The notes under the pieces are model-generated. The model was given only the letters and a program-made list of their open reading frames with translations. It made no database searches and was not told the origin of the DNA. A DNA stretch of 21,538 nt from assembly GCA_934444485.1 (NCBI GenBank), contig CAKSCN010000020.1, positions 1 to 21,538 of the forward strand, read 5' to 3'. The first letter of the stretch is position 1, and every line of letters starts with the position of its first letter. This document shows, piece after piece, positions 1 through 7,941 of the stretch. The translations under genes and the position numbers were made by a program. The stretch is from an uncultured Eubacteriales bacterium (GTDB lineage: Bacteria > Bacillota > Clostridia > Oscillospirales > CAG-382).

Positions 1-77
1 CACGCTTGCTGTTTTCGGTGCGGCTCTTTTTTCTCTTTTCCTCGGCTATCGCTTCAAGCTTTTCGACCGTTGCGTCG
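1..77. repeat. 77-bp exact copy of ftsH segment at window edge
   Basis: Bases 1-77 are identical to bases 348-424 inside ftsH; identity stops at base 78 (a, versus c at 425). On the minus strand the copy begins with CGACGCA. That is also what a pyridoxamine kinase reading VLSTH would be expected to contain at this point, so the join has likely 7-base microhomology. The length equals a common short-read assembler k-mer (77), so a graph-end or chimeric-read artefact is the first explanation. A real 347-bp tandem duplication is the alternative. Confidence 0.9.
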
Positions 78-231
78 ATAAAACCGCCGTCGGCAGAGGG
101 CAAACCTGAATACCCTGTGCCGACAGTATAGGTATGACCACCGTCAGCGCACACCTCCCCACGCAGGAAAGGTCATGCACTGCGGCGACTTTCGGGGGTA
201 TTGCCCCGTTAACTTCCATTATTTTGCTCAT
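46..231 (-). CDS. pdxK: pyridoxamine/pyridoxal kinase, N-terminal fragment (broken at window edge)
   Basis: The first about 51 residues match the start of PfkB/ribokinase-superfamily pyridoxamine kinases, which phosphorylate B6 vitamers to make pyridoxal phosphate. The motifs HDLSCVGRC and CPLPTAVLST are the conserved N-terminal signature; the family normally continues HTGG. Here, from base 77 downward, the reading runs out of frame into a copy of an ftsH segment, giving STQRSKSLKR and a stop. The fragment is therefore real only over about 78-231, and the last residues are junction product; a full protein would be about 280 residues. The start lies 3 bases after the ftsH stop with a modest AGG site, which suggests translation from the ftsH transcript. 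A second Met four codons in is an alternative start. The family call is fairly sure; the break is probably an assembly artefact rather than a pseudogene. Confidence 0.75.
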   Translation of the reverse strand: MSKIMEVNGAIPPKVAAVHDLSCVGRCALTVVIPILSAQGIQVCPLPTAVLSTQRSKSLKR

Positions 232-234
232 GCT

Positions 235-2262
235 TTACCTGTTGCTGTCATCAAAACCGTTCTCATCGGGGCCATCTGCACCTTCGGTATTTTCGCTTTC
301 AGCGGAATTTTGTGCTTCTTCCTCTTTCTTCGCACGAAGCTCTTCCTCACGCTTGCTGTTTTCGGTGCGGCTCTTTTTTCTCTTTTCCTCGGCTATCGCT
401 TCAAGCTTTTCGACCGTTGCGTCGCCGTTCATGACTGCCTCGAACTGATCTGCGTCCATGACCTCATGGTCAACGAGGTACTGACCGATAAACTCGACCT
501 TATCGCTGTTTTCACGGAGTATCTTTTCCGCTCTCTCGAACGCTTCGTCGATTATCTTCTTTATCTCGGAGTCGATAAGTGCGGCTGTATGCTCGGAGTA
601 GTTCTTCTGGGAATTGAAGTCGCGACCGAGGAAAATCTCGTCATCGGAATGCTCCGACGCATACGCAACGGGACCGAGAACGTCGCTCATGCCGTAGCGT
701 GTGACCATATTTCTCGCAACCGCCGTTGCACGCTGTATATCGTTCGACGCACCGCCGGAAATATCGTCAAAGAAAATCTTCTCCGCAACACGTCCGCCGA
801 GCATCATCGTTATCTCTTCTTTAAGACCGTTCTTGTAAACGCTCATCTTATCCTCAAGCGGAACCGTGAGAGTGTAGCCCAAAGCTCTGCCGCTCGGAAT
901 TATCGATATCTGGCGCACGGGATCTACCGACGGAAGCACATGGGCGATAATCGCATGACCTGCCTCATGGTAAGCCGTCTTCTTTCTCTCGTCGGGCTTG
1001 AACTTTCTCGACTTCTTCTGTGTGCCGACCATTATCTTGAGCATTGCGTCCTCGATATCGCTCATACCGATAAGGCGTTTGTGGCGTCTTGCGGCGTGGA
1101 GAGCCGCCTCATTAAGGAGGTTTGCAAGGTCAGCACCCGTAAAGCCTACGGTTGCCTGCGCTATTTTCTCCATGTCAACGCTGTCCTCAAAAGGCTTGCC
1201 CTTGGCGTGTACGTTCAGTATATCGACTCTGCCCTTGAGGTCGGGGTAGTTAACCGTAACCTGACGGTCGAAGCGTCCGGGACGAAGAAGTGCCGGGTCA
1301 AGTATATCGGGACGGTTTGTCGCCGCAATCACGATAACTCCGTCGTTCGAGCCGAAGCCGTCCATTTCAACGAGAAGCTGGTTGAGCGTCTGCTCTCTTT
1401 CGTCATGACCGCCGCCGAGACCTGCGCCTCTGTGACGTCCGACTGCGTCTATTTCGTCGATGAATATGATACATGGCGAATTCTTCTTTGCGTTGTCGAA
1501 GAGGTCTCTCACTCTTGATGCGCCGACGCCGACGTACATTTCAACGAAGTCCGAACCGGAAATCGAGTAGAACGGTACTCCGGCTTCTCCGGCAACTGCC
1601 TTAGCAAGGAGGGTTTTACCCGTACCGGGAGGGCCTACAAGAAGTACGCCTCTCGGAATTCTTGCACCGAGTTCGGAGAATTTCTCGGGGGCTTTTAAGA
1701 ACTCAACGACCTCCTGAAGCTCCTCCTTTTCCTCATCCGCACCGGCAACGTCGGAGAAAAGCACCTTTTTCTTTTCGTCCGAACCGAGCTTTGCTCTCGC
1801 TCTGCCGAAGGAGTTCATTCTGCCGCCTTTGCCTATTCCGCCGGAACCGCCCATTGCCTGGTTCATCACGAAGTACCACATCACGCAGAAGAATCCTATA
1901 ATGAGTACGTAAGGCAAAAACGACACCCACCATGCCTGCGGCTGAGGCGCACGGTAATCGTAGCTTGTGATTATGCCTTCCTCTTTCTGCCTGTCGATAA
2001 GGTCGCCGAGTTCGAGGATGAAATAATCGACGCTTCTGAGTCTGTACGAAACTTTGCCGCCGTCCTGCAGAACGATATTGAGAATATTGTCCTCAGTCAC
2101 CTCGAACTGCTTTACCTCTTCGTTTTTGAAAAGATCCTTTATATCGCTGTAAACGGGGTCTTTTCTTATGCTGTCCATATCCGAAAGCAGTTTACCCGCA
2201 AACGATATGAAAAGCACCGCTATAATGACATAAAATAGAATTATTCTGAGATTGTTCTTCAT
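235..2262 (-). CDS. ftsH: ATP-dependent zinc metalloprotease FtsH
   Basis: This is a membrane-anchored hexameric AAA+ protease that degrades damaged membrane proteins and some regulators. At 675 residues it has the usual family length. In order: TM1 at about 5-22, an extracytoplasmic domain, TM2 at about 114-133, the AAA module with Walker A GPPGTGKT (210-217), pore loop FVEMYVGVG, Walker B CIIFIDEID (264-272) and the second region of homology ATNRPDILDPALLRPGRFDR (314-333), then the M41 zinc site HEAGH (432-436). The conserved Asp of SGGASND follows further on. The C-terminal tail is highly charged (Glu/Lys/Ser rich) and poorly conserved. An AAGGAG site lies about 15 bases upstream, a little far. 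It follows tilS by 44 bases and is followed by pdxK after 3 bases, consistent with one operon. The hpt gene often found between tilS and ftsH in Firmicutes is absent. Confidence 0.98.
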   Translation of the reverse strand: MKNNLRIILFYVIIAVLFISFAGKLLSDMDSIRKDPVYSDIKDLFKNEEVKQFEVTEDNILNIVLQDGGKVSYRLRSVDYFILELGDLIDRQKEEGIITSYDYRAPQPQAWWVSFLPYVLIIGFFCVMWYFVMNQAMGGSGGIGKGGRMNSFGRARAKLGSDEKKKVLFSDVAGADEEKEELQEVVEFLKAPEKFSELGARIPRGVLLVGPPGTGKTLLAKAVAGEAGVPFYSISGSDFVEMYVGVGASRVRDLFDNAKKNSPCIIFIDEIDAVGRHRGAGLGGGHDEREQTLNQLLVEMDGFGSNDGVIVIAATNRPDILDPALLRPGRFDRQVTVNYPDLKGRVDILNVHAKGKPFEDSVDMEKIAQATVGFTGADLANLLNEAALHAARRHKRLIGMSDIEDAMLKIMVGTQKKSRKFKPDERKKTAYHEAGHAIIAHVLPSVDPVRQISIIPSGRALGYTLTVPLEDKMSVYKNGLKEEITMMLGGRVAEKIFFDDISGGASNDIQRATAVARNMVTRYGMSDVLGPVAYASEHSDDEIFLGRDFNSQKNYSEHTAALIDSEIKKIIDEAFERAEKILRENSDKVEFIGQYLVDHEVMDADQFEAVMNGDATVEKLEAIAEEKRKKSRTENSKREEELRAKKEEEAQNSAESENTEGADGPDENGFDDSNR
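348..424. repeat. ftsH-internal copy of the 77-bp repeat
   Basis: This is the partner of the repeat at 1-77, in the same orientation with an offset of 347 bases. It is the native copy: it encodes part of the charged C-terminal tail of FtsH in frame, whereas the copy at 1-77 is read out of frame by the pyridoxamine kinase ORF. Confidence 0.9.
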
Positions 2263-2306
2263 GAGTCTAAAGCACCGCTCCTTCTGATGTCTTCAATTTA
2301 TTGCAA

Positions 2307-3722
2307 TCATCGATTATCGATACGCTCATATATAAATATCGCAAGATCTCCGCCGTTCCCCCTGTGAAAGTCTGCAACCGGGGTCAATCCGGTAACTATT
2401 ATGCCTCCGTCGTCGCACACAACGGGGACGGTGTTCTTTACGCCGTTCGGGATTTTCATGCCGTTGAACACCTTCTTGAGCTTGCGGGTCATTCCGCCGT
2501 AAACATAGGAATCCCCGGGACGTCTCGACCTCACGATTATTTTTCCATTTATTCTATCAGAAAATAAAGAATAATTTAAAGTCAATTTGTAACTATTTTG
2601 ACCGTGTTCGGAATATTCGGAAAGCAGTCTGACGTTCTCGTCCTCTTTCGTACCGAGAAGCACAAGCCACCTTCCGTCCGAGACTTCGTTGAGTCCGTGT
2701 TTCGGTTCAAAGCAAAAGCCGCCGTCCGAAGACGTCTCAATTTCTCTCACGAACGACACCTCGCCCAGGCTGAGAATTGCGAATATTCCGCCGCAGCTGA
2801 CGTATTTTGCCGTTTTGTCGTAGAGACTTTCGCCTGCGACACGAAGTATTTCGGAAAGGTTTGCGCCCGAAAGCTCTTTCCCGGCGAAGTCTCTGTATGC
2901 GTTTCTGACGACTCTCGCCGCAACTCCGACCGGCATTTCCGCAATACGTGCATTTCCGTTCTCCGTCTCTTTTTCGGCTATACGGTTTAAGCAGTCACGG
3001 TCATGCCGCAGTATCTCCGCCGATTCCGAGAGAGTTTTCTCGATTGACGGATTTATCGTTTTAAGCTTCGGCATTACCGCATGGCGAATGATATTACGTG
3101 AGTAATCGTCGGCAAGATTTGTTTCGTCGGTGACATAGTCCTGCCCTTTCAGTGAAAGGTACTCCTCGACCTCTGCTCTCGTGCAAAGTATAAGCGGTCT
3201 TATTATGCCCTCTCTTTTCGGAGGTATGCCGCAAAGTCCGTCAAGTGCGGAACCTCTTGCGAGATTGAATATCATCGTCTCCGCATTATCTGAAGCGGTA
3301 TGTGCTGTGGCGGTAAGGTCAATACCGTTTTCACGCTTTATTCTGTCGAAAAACGCATACCTTTCGTCTCTTGCCGTTTCCTCCGTTCCCTTTCCCCTTT
3401 CGGAGCTGAGACGAGGAATATCTATTCTTTCCGAAAAGAACGGAATGCCGAGGCAGAGACACAGTCTTCGTGAAAACTCCTCGTCGGCGTCCGCACTTTC
3501 GCCTCTTATCATATGGTTGACGTGAGCGCAGGATATTTCTATATCAAGTCCGCTTTTTTTCAGTGCATCAAGTGCGAGGACAAGAGACACCGAATCAGCA
3601 CCGCCCGAGAGTCCGACGAGAACCGACGACGTTTCCTTGCACGTCAGCATTTTGTATTTATTTACCGTGCCGAGGACCTTGCGCTCAAAATTGAGAAGCT
3701 TATCTTCGTTAATATCGCTCAT
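2307..3722 (-). CDS. tilS: tRNA(Ile)-lysidine synthase TilS
   Basis: TilS attaches lysine to C34 of the CAU-anticodon isoleucine tRNA, using ATP, so that it reads AUA codons; it is normally essential. The chosen start gives 471 residues. The PP-loop ATPase signature SGGADS is at about 39-44, followed by HVNHMIRGE, the substrate-site region ATAHTASDNAET, and the family block with RPLI and DETNLADDYSRNIIRH. The C-terminal third includes RSRRPGD and the TilS C-terminal fold. A longer in-frame start at 3773 exists, but the Met at 3722 forms an ATGA overlap with the dnaB stop, the classic arrangement for translational coupling, so 3722 is preferred. Confidence 0.95.
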   Translation of the reverse strand: MSDINEDKLLNFERKVLGTVNKYKMLTCKETSSVLVGLSGGADSVSLVLALDALKKSGLDIEISCAHVNHMIRGESADADEEFSRRLCLCLGIPFFSERIDIPRLSSERGKGTEETARDERYAFFDRIKRENGIDLTATAHTASDNAETMIFNLARGSALDGLCGIPPKREGIIRPLILCTRAEVEEYLSLKGQDYVTDETNLADDYSRNIIRHAVMPKLKTINPSIEKTLSESAEILRHDRDCLNRIAEKETENGNARIAEMPVGVAARVVRNAYRDFAGKELSGANLSEILRVAGESLYDKTAKYVSCGGIFAILSLGEVSFVREIETSSDGGFCFEPKHGLNEVSDGRWLVLLGTKEDENVRLLSEYSEHGQNSYKLTLNYSLFSDRINGKIIVRSRRPGDSYVYGGMTRKLKKVFNGMKIPNGVKNTVPVVCDDGGIIVTGLTPVADFHRGNGGDLAIFIYERIDNR

Positions 3723-5062
3723 TCGCTGTGTTCCCTGTCGATTGATGTAAATTTTGTATACTGTCCGTACCATCCGAGTTCCGCCTTACCGGTTGAGCCG
3801 TGGCGGTTTTTGGCTATGATACACGACGCAACGTTTTCCATGTCCGGATTATCCTTGTAGTAATCGTCACGGTAGAGGAACATTACTATATCGGCGTCCT
3901 GCTCTATCGCACCCGAGTCTCGAAGGTCGGAAAGCATAGGCGTTTTGTCGGTACGTGACTCCGGGCCTCTCGAAAGCTGTGCGCACGTGATAACCGGGAC
4001 CTGCAAGTCCTTCGCCATGAGCTTAAGACCTCTCGATATATCGCCGACCTCCTGCACACGGTTATCGGTGTGTTTATCCGACTGCATGAGCTGAAGGTAG
4101 TCGATGATTACAAGTCCGAGATTCTTTACACGCCTGAGCTTCGCTTTCATTCCGGTGACGGTGATACCGGTCGTGTCGTCTATCAGTATATCGGTTTTCG
4201 AGAGAACGTCCGACGCAACGGCAAGATTTACCCAGTCGTTGTCGCCAAGCTCGCCGGTACGCATTTTGTAGCTGTCTATCATGGCTTCGCTCGAGAGCAT
4301 TCTCTGCACAAGCTGTTCGCACGACATTTCGAGAGAAAATATTGCGACGGTTTTCTTTGTTTTGAGTGCGACGTTCGACGCAATATTGAGACAGAAGCTC
4401 GTTTTACCCATACCGGGACGTGCGCCGACAAGCACGAGGTCGCTGTTTCCCATACCGACGAGGTACTTATCTATCGAGCTGAAGTAGGTCGGAGTGCCGA
4501 GAGCCGCCTCTTTATTGTGGAGAAGCTCCTCGAGGTGTCGGAAATTCTGCATAAGGACGTCTTTTATGTGCATGAAGTCCTTGGTCTCCGTACCCTTTGC
4601 GATATTGAATATTTTCTGCTCTGCGGCGTCAACTATTCTCTCAACGTCTCCCTCGGCGCTGTAGCCCATTTCGCCTATCTCCTCGGAGGCTGAAATAAGC
4701 TTTCTGAGTATCGACTTATCCTTGATTATCTTGGCGTAGTCAACTATATTCGAGACCGACGGCACTGTGTCCGCAAGCACCATAAGGTAATCCTTTGAGC
4801 CTGCCTCGCTGAAATTGCCGGACTTTGTGAGGGTGTCGGCAAGCGTGACGACGTCTATATTCCTGCTTTGCAGAAAAAGCTCCTGCATTGCGCCGAAAAT
4901 GAGCCTGTGGCTTTCGACGTAAAAATCGTCGCTCTTTACGAGGTTCGCTATGTCTCTTATTCTCTCTGGGTCGATGAGTATTGCGCCCAGCACCGACTGC
5001 TCCGCCTCAAGCGAGTACGGTACTCCCCTGACGGACGCCGACGACGGCATATTCTCTGCCAT
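3719..5062 (-). CDS. dnaB: replicative DNA helicase DnaB
   Basis: This is the hexameric 5'-3' helicase that unwinds DNA at the replication fork and recruits primase. It has 447 residues, normal for the family. The N-terminal primase-interacting domain starts at SLEAEQSVLGAILID (about 17-31). The RecA-like motor has Walker A GARPGMGKT (213-221), the FSLEMS motif (242-247), Walker B LVIIDYLQLM (317-326), and the later LSDLRDSGAIEQDADIVMFL block including the arginine-finger region. No intein is present. The start is set by AAAGGAGAA about 9 bases upstream. It lies 50 bases after the stalk-domain gene and overlaps tilS by 4 bases. Confidence 0.97.
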   Translation of the reverse strand: MAENMPSSASVRGVPYSLEAEQSVLGAILIDPERIRDIANLVKSDDFYVESHRLIFGAMQELFLQSRNIDVVTLADTLTKSGNFSEAGSKDYLMVLADTVPSVSNIVDYAKIIKDKSILRKLISASEEIGEMGYSAEGDVERIVDAAEQKIFNIAKGTETKDFMHIKDVLMQNFRHLEELLHNKEAALGTPTYFSSIDKYLVGMGNSDLVLVGARPGMGKTSFCLNIASNVALKTKKTVAIFSLEMSCEQLVQRMLSSEAMIDSYKMRTGELGDNDWVNLAVASDVLSKTDILIDDTTGITVTGMKAKLRRVKNLGLVIIDYLQLMQSDKHTDNRVQEVGDISRGLKLMAKDLQVPVITCAQLSRGPESRTDKTPMLSDLRDSGAIEQDADIVMFLYRDDYYKDNPDMENVASCIIAKNRHGSTGKAELGWYGQYTKFTSIDREHSE

Positions 5063-5112
5063 ACGTTTTATTCTCCTTTGGTTTTTGTCTTTTCAAGGTA
5101 TTCCGACGCAGG

Positions 5113-6108
5113 TTAAGCGTTCGCCTTTGCGGCATCGACCGCACCCGAAACAACCTCCGACGGTACAGTAAGGTCATCGCAGCTGTCGATTCCGGTCACG
5201 GTAACCGTAACCTCCGAGTCCTTGACGGTTCCGGGCATACCGAAGCTTGCAAGCACGTCTTCAAGCTCTTTGTTGAAGCTCTCGCTCACTTCCGCACCGG
5301 TGTAAAGAGTATCGTCAAAGTCCGTACCGTCAATCTTCACGCCCTCTACCGCCGACTTATACCACGTCTTTTCATCGAGCGTATAGTACATCATATCGCT
5401 TACGGTATCGATATAAACGTGCATATTCACGGGAGTTCCTCCGACGGAAGCTTCAGCCGTTGCTTCGACGACTCCGGTTTTGCGGCTGATATTCATATAC
5501 ATAGTATTCGTCATGTCGAAGGAAAAACCGTTCATCGTGATGTTTGCGTTCATAACGACCTTCGCCGACACGCTGTTTACCTCGTTCTTCTCGGTCTCCA
5601 CCGGCACGAAGTCCTTTACGGGAAGTCTTGACATTGTGAGGAAAAGCGCACGTTCATCGTTGTCATATCTGCATTCGCCGTAGGGTGCGAGATCCTCGAA
5701 GTATACTATCGTATATCCGCCTATGTTTCTGCCGACGACCTCTTTGCCGTTTATGTATGTCTTTATGTCAGTTGTGTAAACATCGTGCGCCTTTTCGCCT
5801 ATTCTGTGCGCCGGCGACTTGGTAACAATCTTCGAGGCGGTAATTTCGGTTGCGTTCTCATTTGCGGTTATCGAGAGAGTTCTTGCGTCGCCGTCCCACA
5901 CAACGGTAAAGCCGTAGTCGGAAAGCTCTTCGGCAATAACAGCCGTGTAGCCGTCGATATTGTACGAGGAAATCGGATAGTTGTTTATGTAGGCGGCGAT
6001 ATCTGTACGGACGGCACTTCCGGCTATCTCTCCGACGGCGCTTGCTCCGAGTGCAAAAAGCACTGCTGCCACAACGGTAATAATCACAAAAGCTATTCTC
6101 TTTTTCAT
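5113..6108 (-). CDS. secreted stalk-domain (copper amine oxidase N-terminal-like) protein
   Basis: A 331-residue exported protein of unknown function. Residues 1-24 form a signal peptide (KKR, hydrophobic core, GASA cleavage region); there is no lipobox Cys. Two tandem stalk-type repeats follow: residues about 34-81 (YINNYPISSYNIDGYT...YGFTVVW...RTLSI) and about 111-160 (TYINGKEVVGRNIGGYT...DLAPYG...RALFL). These resemble the small domain annotated as copper amine oxidase N-terminal in Clostridia, usually a wall or surface stalk rather than an enzyme. The C-terminal half is beta-rich with alternating hydrophobic strands and a LDEKTWYKSAV segment, reminiscent of LppX/DUF6612-type lipid-binding folds; that comparison is weak. 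It is first in the minus-strand operon leading into dnaB, with its own sigma-A promoter. Confidence 0.8.
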   Translation of the reverse strand: MKKRIAFVIITVVAAVLFALGASAVGEIAGSAVRTDIAAYINNYPISSYNIDGYTAVIAEELSDYGFTVVWDGDARTLSITANENATEITASKIVTKSPAHRIGEKAHDVYTTDIKTYINGKEVVGRNIGGYTIVYFEDLAPYGECRYDNDERALFLTMSRLPVKDFVPVETEKNEVNSVSAKVVMNANITMNGFSFDMTNTMYMNISRKTGVVEATAEASVGGTPVNMHVYIDTVSDMMYYTLDEKTWYKSAVEGVKIDGTDFDDTLYTGAEVSESFNKELEDVLASFGMPGTVKDSEVTVTVTGIDSCDDLTVPSEVVSGAVDAAKANA

Positions 6109-6175
6109 CTTTACGGTACACTGCCTTTCATTTTTATATTACTTTTTTCGGGTCTGCAAACACATACCCTTTTAG

Positions 6176-6204
6176 AGTATACCACATATATTTGCGGTTT
6201 TCAA
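6176..6204 (-). promoter_or_regulatory. sigma-A promoter of the stalk protein-dnaB-tilS-ftsH operon
   Basis: On the minus strand the -35 is TTGAAA (6204-6199) and the -10 is TATACT (6181-6176), with a 17-base spacer. The predicted start of transcription is near 6169, giving a leader of about 60 bases before the ATG at 6108. It lies just downstream of the spoVFB terminator, so it separates the housekeeping operon from the sporulation genes. Confidence 0.75.
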
Positions 6205-6229
6205 GGCTATAATGTTAATTTGTACTCGC

Positions 6230-6260
6230 AAAAGAAAACGGGGATTTTCACGTCCCCGTT
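6230..6260 (-). terminator. rho-independent terminator after spoVFB
   Basis: On the minus strand AACGGGGA (6260-6253) pairs with TCCCCGTT (6244-6237): an 8-bp stem with an 8-base loop, followed by TTCTTTTG. It sits 16 bases after the spoVFB stop. Confidence 0.85.
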
Positions 6261-6276
6261 CACACTTATCAGCTCT

Positions 6277-6849
6277 TTACAAAAGAATGGGCTGTATCTG
6301 CACGCCTTTGACCGCAAGGTCAACCGTCGCCGCAAGTCTTGAGAAATCGCACACCGCACTTCTCGGTTTATTAGCCGGGTCGTCCTGTGTAAAAGGCACA
6401 AAATAGACGTTTCTTCTCGCAAGCATTATACCGAGACTCTCGGCGTTTCCGCAGAGTGCGTCGTTTGAAGCGAGAGCGATTACAAGCGGTCTTTCGTTGC
6501 GCAGGTGCGCCTTTGCCGCCATGGTAACGGGCGTATCGCAGATTCCGCGCGCAAGCTTTGCAAGGGTATTTCCGCTGCACGGACAAATGCACAGGCAGTC
6601 GAGCTTTATCTTGGGTCCTATAGGCTCGGCGTCAGGTATGGTGTGTATGATATCTTTTCCCGTAACTCCGCTCACATATTCACGCAGCGTTTCGGCCTTT
6701 CCGAATTTCGTATCAGTATTGTATACGTTGTACGACATTATCGGAAGCAGTTCGTCGCCTCTCGATATAAGATTTTCAAATTCATTCGTTGCCTTTTTTA
6801 GATTGCAGAATGAGCCGCTCATGGCAAAGCCGATCTTCAATTTGATCAT
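6277..6849 (-). CDS. spoVFB: dipicolinate synthase subunit B (SpoVFB/DpaB)
   Basis: This is the flavoprotein-like subunit of dipicolinate synthase. In the mother cell it makes pyridine-2,6-dicarboxylate from the lysine-pathway intermediate dihydrodipicolinate, for export into the forespore. About 190 residues, the family length. Diagnostic blocks are IGFAMSGSFC at the N-terminus, YNTDTKFG, the CPCSGNTLAKLA flavoprotein segment, VTMAAKAHLRNERPLV, SNDAL, FVPFTQDDP and the C-terminal QPILL. The start is uncertain. The ATG at 6849 has its GAAAGGA almost touching it. A TTG at 6840 has the same site at a normal spacing of about 9 bases and would begin LKIGFAMSG. An ATG at 6867 has no visible site. 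It follows spoVFA by about 70 bases, presumably in the same transcript. Confidence 0.92.
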   Translation of the reverse strand: MIKLKIGFAMSGSFCNLKKATNEFENLISRGDELLPIMSYNVYNTDTKFGKAETLREYVSGVTGKDIIHTIPDAEPIGPKIKLDCLCICPCSGNTLAKLARGICDTPVTMAAKAHLRNERPLVIALASNDALCGNAESLGIMLARRNVYFVPFTQDDPANKPRSAVCDFSRLAATVDLAVKGVQIQPILL

Positions 6850-6918
6850 TCCTTTCGCGCAAGACATAGATTCGGGCGTATTGCCGAAAGCGAGTCTGCC
6901 GACGGCGGTATTCCGTCC

Positions 6919-7779
6919 TCAGTTATCCGAAAGGCTGTCAAGCAGAACCTCGCTTATATACTTCCCCGCACTTTTCGGAGAATTTTTGCCCGGCAGACCG
7001 AGAGCGTAGATTATCTTCAAGCCACGCGCTTCGGCGTACTCTCTGTCAAAGCCGCCTGGCAGGGACGCAAGCTCGATGAGTACGGTGTCTGCGCCGACAC
7101 GGTCAAGCTCGTCTTTGCCGAAAAGCTTAGACGGAACCGTGTTGAACACAAAATCCGCACCTGCCACGGCATCCCTGAGTGCCGATACGTGAAGTGCGCC
7201 GTACCCGTGAACCTTCGCCCATGTAAGTGCCTCCTCGCTTCTTGCGCAAACCGTAACATATGCGCCGAGAGACTTGAGCTTCTCCGTCAAAAGCTTCGCT
7301 ATGCGTCCGTAGCCCGTAACAAGGCAGTGCGACGAATGAAGCGTAACGGGAGAATTTTCCATTGCTGCGCAAAGTGCACCCTCGGCAGTCGGAATTGCGT
7401 TGAGAATTTGAAGCCTTTCGGATTCGTAATAGTCGATAAGACGTATACCTCTTTCTTTCGCTTCCGTTTTCAGCTTCTCCGGCGGCTTTCCGCAGAAAAC
7501 AGTACATTTTCCGCACTTGTCAAGCACTTCTCCGAAGGTTATCTTTTCCGTTCCGAAGGGAGAATTTATTATGTCTGCGTGAGTACAGCACGGAAGCGGC
7601 AAAACCACTGCACACGAACCCGTAACCGCACCGCCGAGGTCGGTCTTTATTGCGTCGCCGGTGTCTCCGTATTCGTCAAAGCCGCACACAGCCGTTTCAA
7701 AGCCCTTTGCGGCGAGTTCCTTTGCACATTCAAGCATACGTCCGTCACCGCCGACGAAGCCGATTTTAATGCTTTCCAT
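6919..7779 (-). CDS. spoVFA: dipicolinate synthase subunit A (SpoVFA/DpaA)
   Basis: This is the dehydrogenase-like subunit of dipicolinate synthase, 286 residues. The N-terminal domain starts IGFVGGDGRM (6-15), typical of the family. The Rossmann NAD(P)-binding domain carries VTGYGRIAKLL (154-164), then VCARSEEAL and FNTVPSKLF. The C-terminal IIYALGLPGKNSPKSAG matches the family ending. The open frame extends upstream to 7932, but that part looks unrelated and crosses a terminator. The ATG at 7779 has GAAAGGA about 10 bases upstream, so it is taken as the start. Together with spoVFB it forms a two-gene dipicolinate operon. Many Clostridium cluster I species lack spoVFAB and use an electron-transfer flavoprotein instead, so its presence is informative about lineage. 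Confidence 0.93.
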   Translation of the reverse strand: MESIKIGFVGGDGRMLECAKELAAKGFETAVCGFDEYGDTGDAIKTDLGGAVTGSCAVVLPLPCCTHADIINSPFGTEKITFGEVLDKCGKCTVFCGKPPEKLKTEAKERGIRLIDYYESERLQILNAIPTAEGALCAAMENSPVTLHSSHCLVTGYGRIAKLLTEKLKSLGAYVTVCARSEEALTWAKVHGYGALHVSALRDAVAGADFVFNTVPSKLFGKDELDRVGADTVLIELASLPGGFDREYAEARGLKIIYALGLPGKNSPKSAGKYISEVLLDSLSDN

Positions 7780-7832
7780 ACAACAGCATCCTTTCAGAGA
7801 CCGAATGTCTTTCTCAATTTCAGTCTCACGCC

Positions 7833-7859
7833 ATTGTATGCGAAAGAGCGCTTCGGTGT
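7833..7859 (-). promoter_or_regulatory. candidate mother-cell sigma-K promoter of spoVFA-spoVFB
   Basis: On the minus strand the -10-like box is CATACAAT (7840-7833) with an AC dinucleotide at 7859-7858, spacer 17. This fits the published sigma-K pattern (AC, 16-17 bases, CATAnnnTA) except for the last base (G for A). No sigma-A hexamers are evident. It lies between the sipL terminator and the spoVFA start; the predicted leader is about 46 bases. Confidence 0.45.
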
Positions 7860-7869
7860 GACTTTGCGT

Positions 7870-7906
7870 ACAAAAGAAAAAGCAGGGCAAATCGCTCACC
7901 CTGCTT
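7870..7906 (-). terminator. rho-independent terminator after the SipL-like gene
   Basis: On the minus strand AAGCAGGG (7906-7899) pairs with CCCTGCTT (7887-7880): a perfect 8-bp stem with an 11-base loop, followed by the T-rich run TTTTCTTTTGT. It separates the spoVM/SipL-like unit from spoVFAB. Confidence 0.85.
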
Positions 7907-7941
7907 GAGTGCCTCTCGGCTCGATATTTCACCCGCTTCGT

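Noticed and set aside
175..1518. Plus-strand open frame of about 447 codons over ftsH
   Set aside because: It is an antisense shadow of the highly conserved ftsH gene with no ribosome site or recognisable domain.
5419..5683. Short plus-strand ORFs over the stalk-domain gene
   Set aside because: They are antisense shadows with no ribosome site and no similarity to known proteins.
7780..7932. N-terminal extension of spoVFA to 7932
   Set aside because: It would cross the SipL-gene terminator, and the extra residues do not resemble the family; the ATG at 7779 has a good ribosome site.
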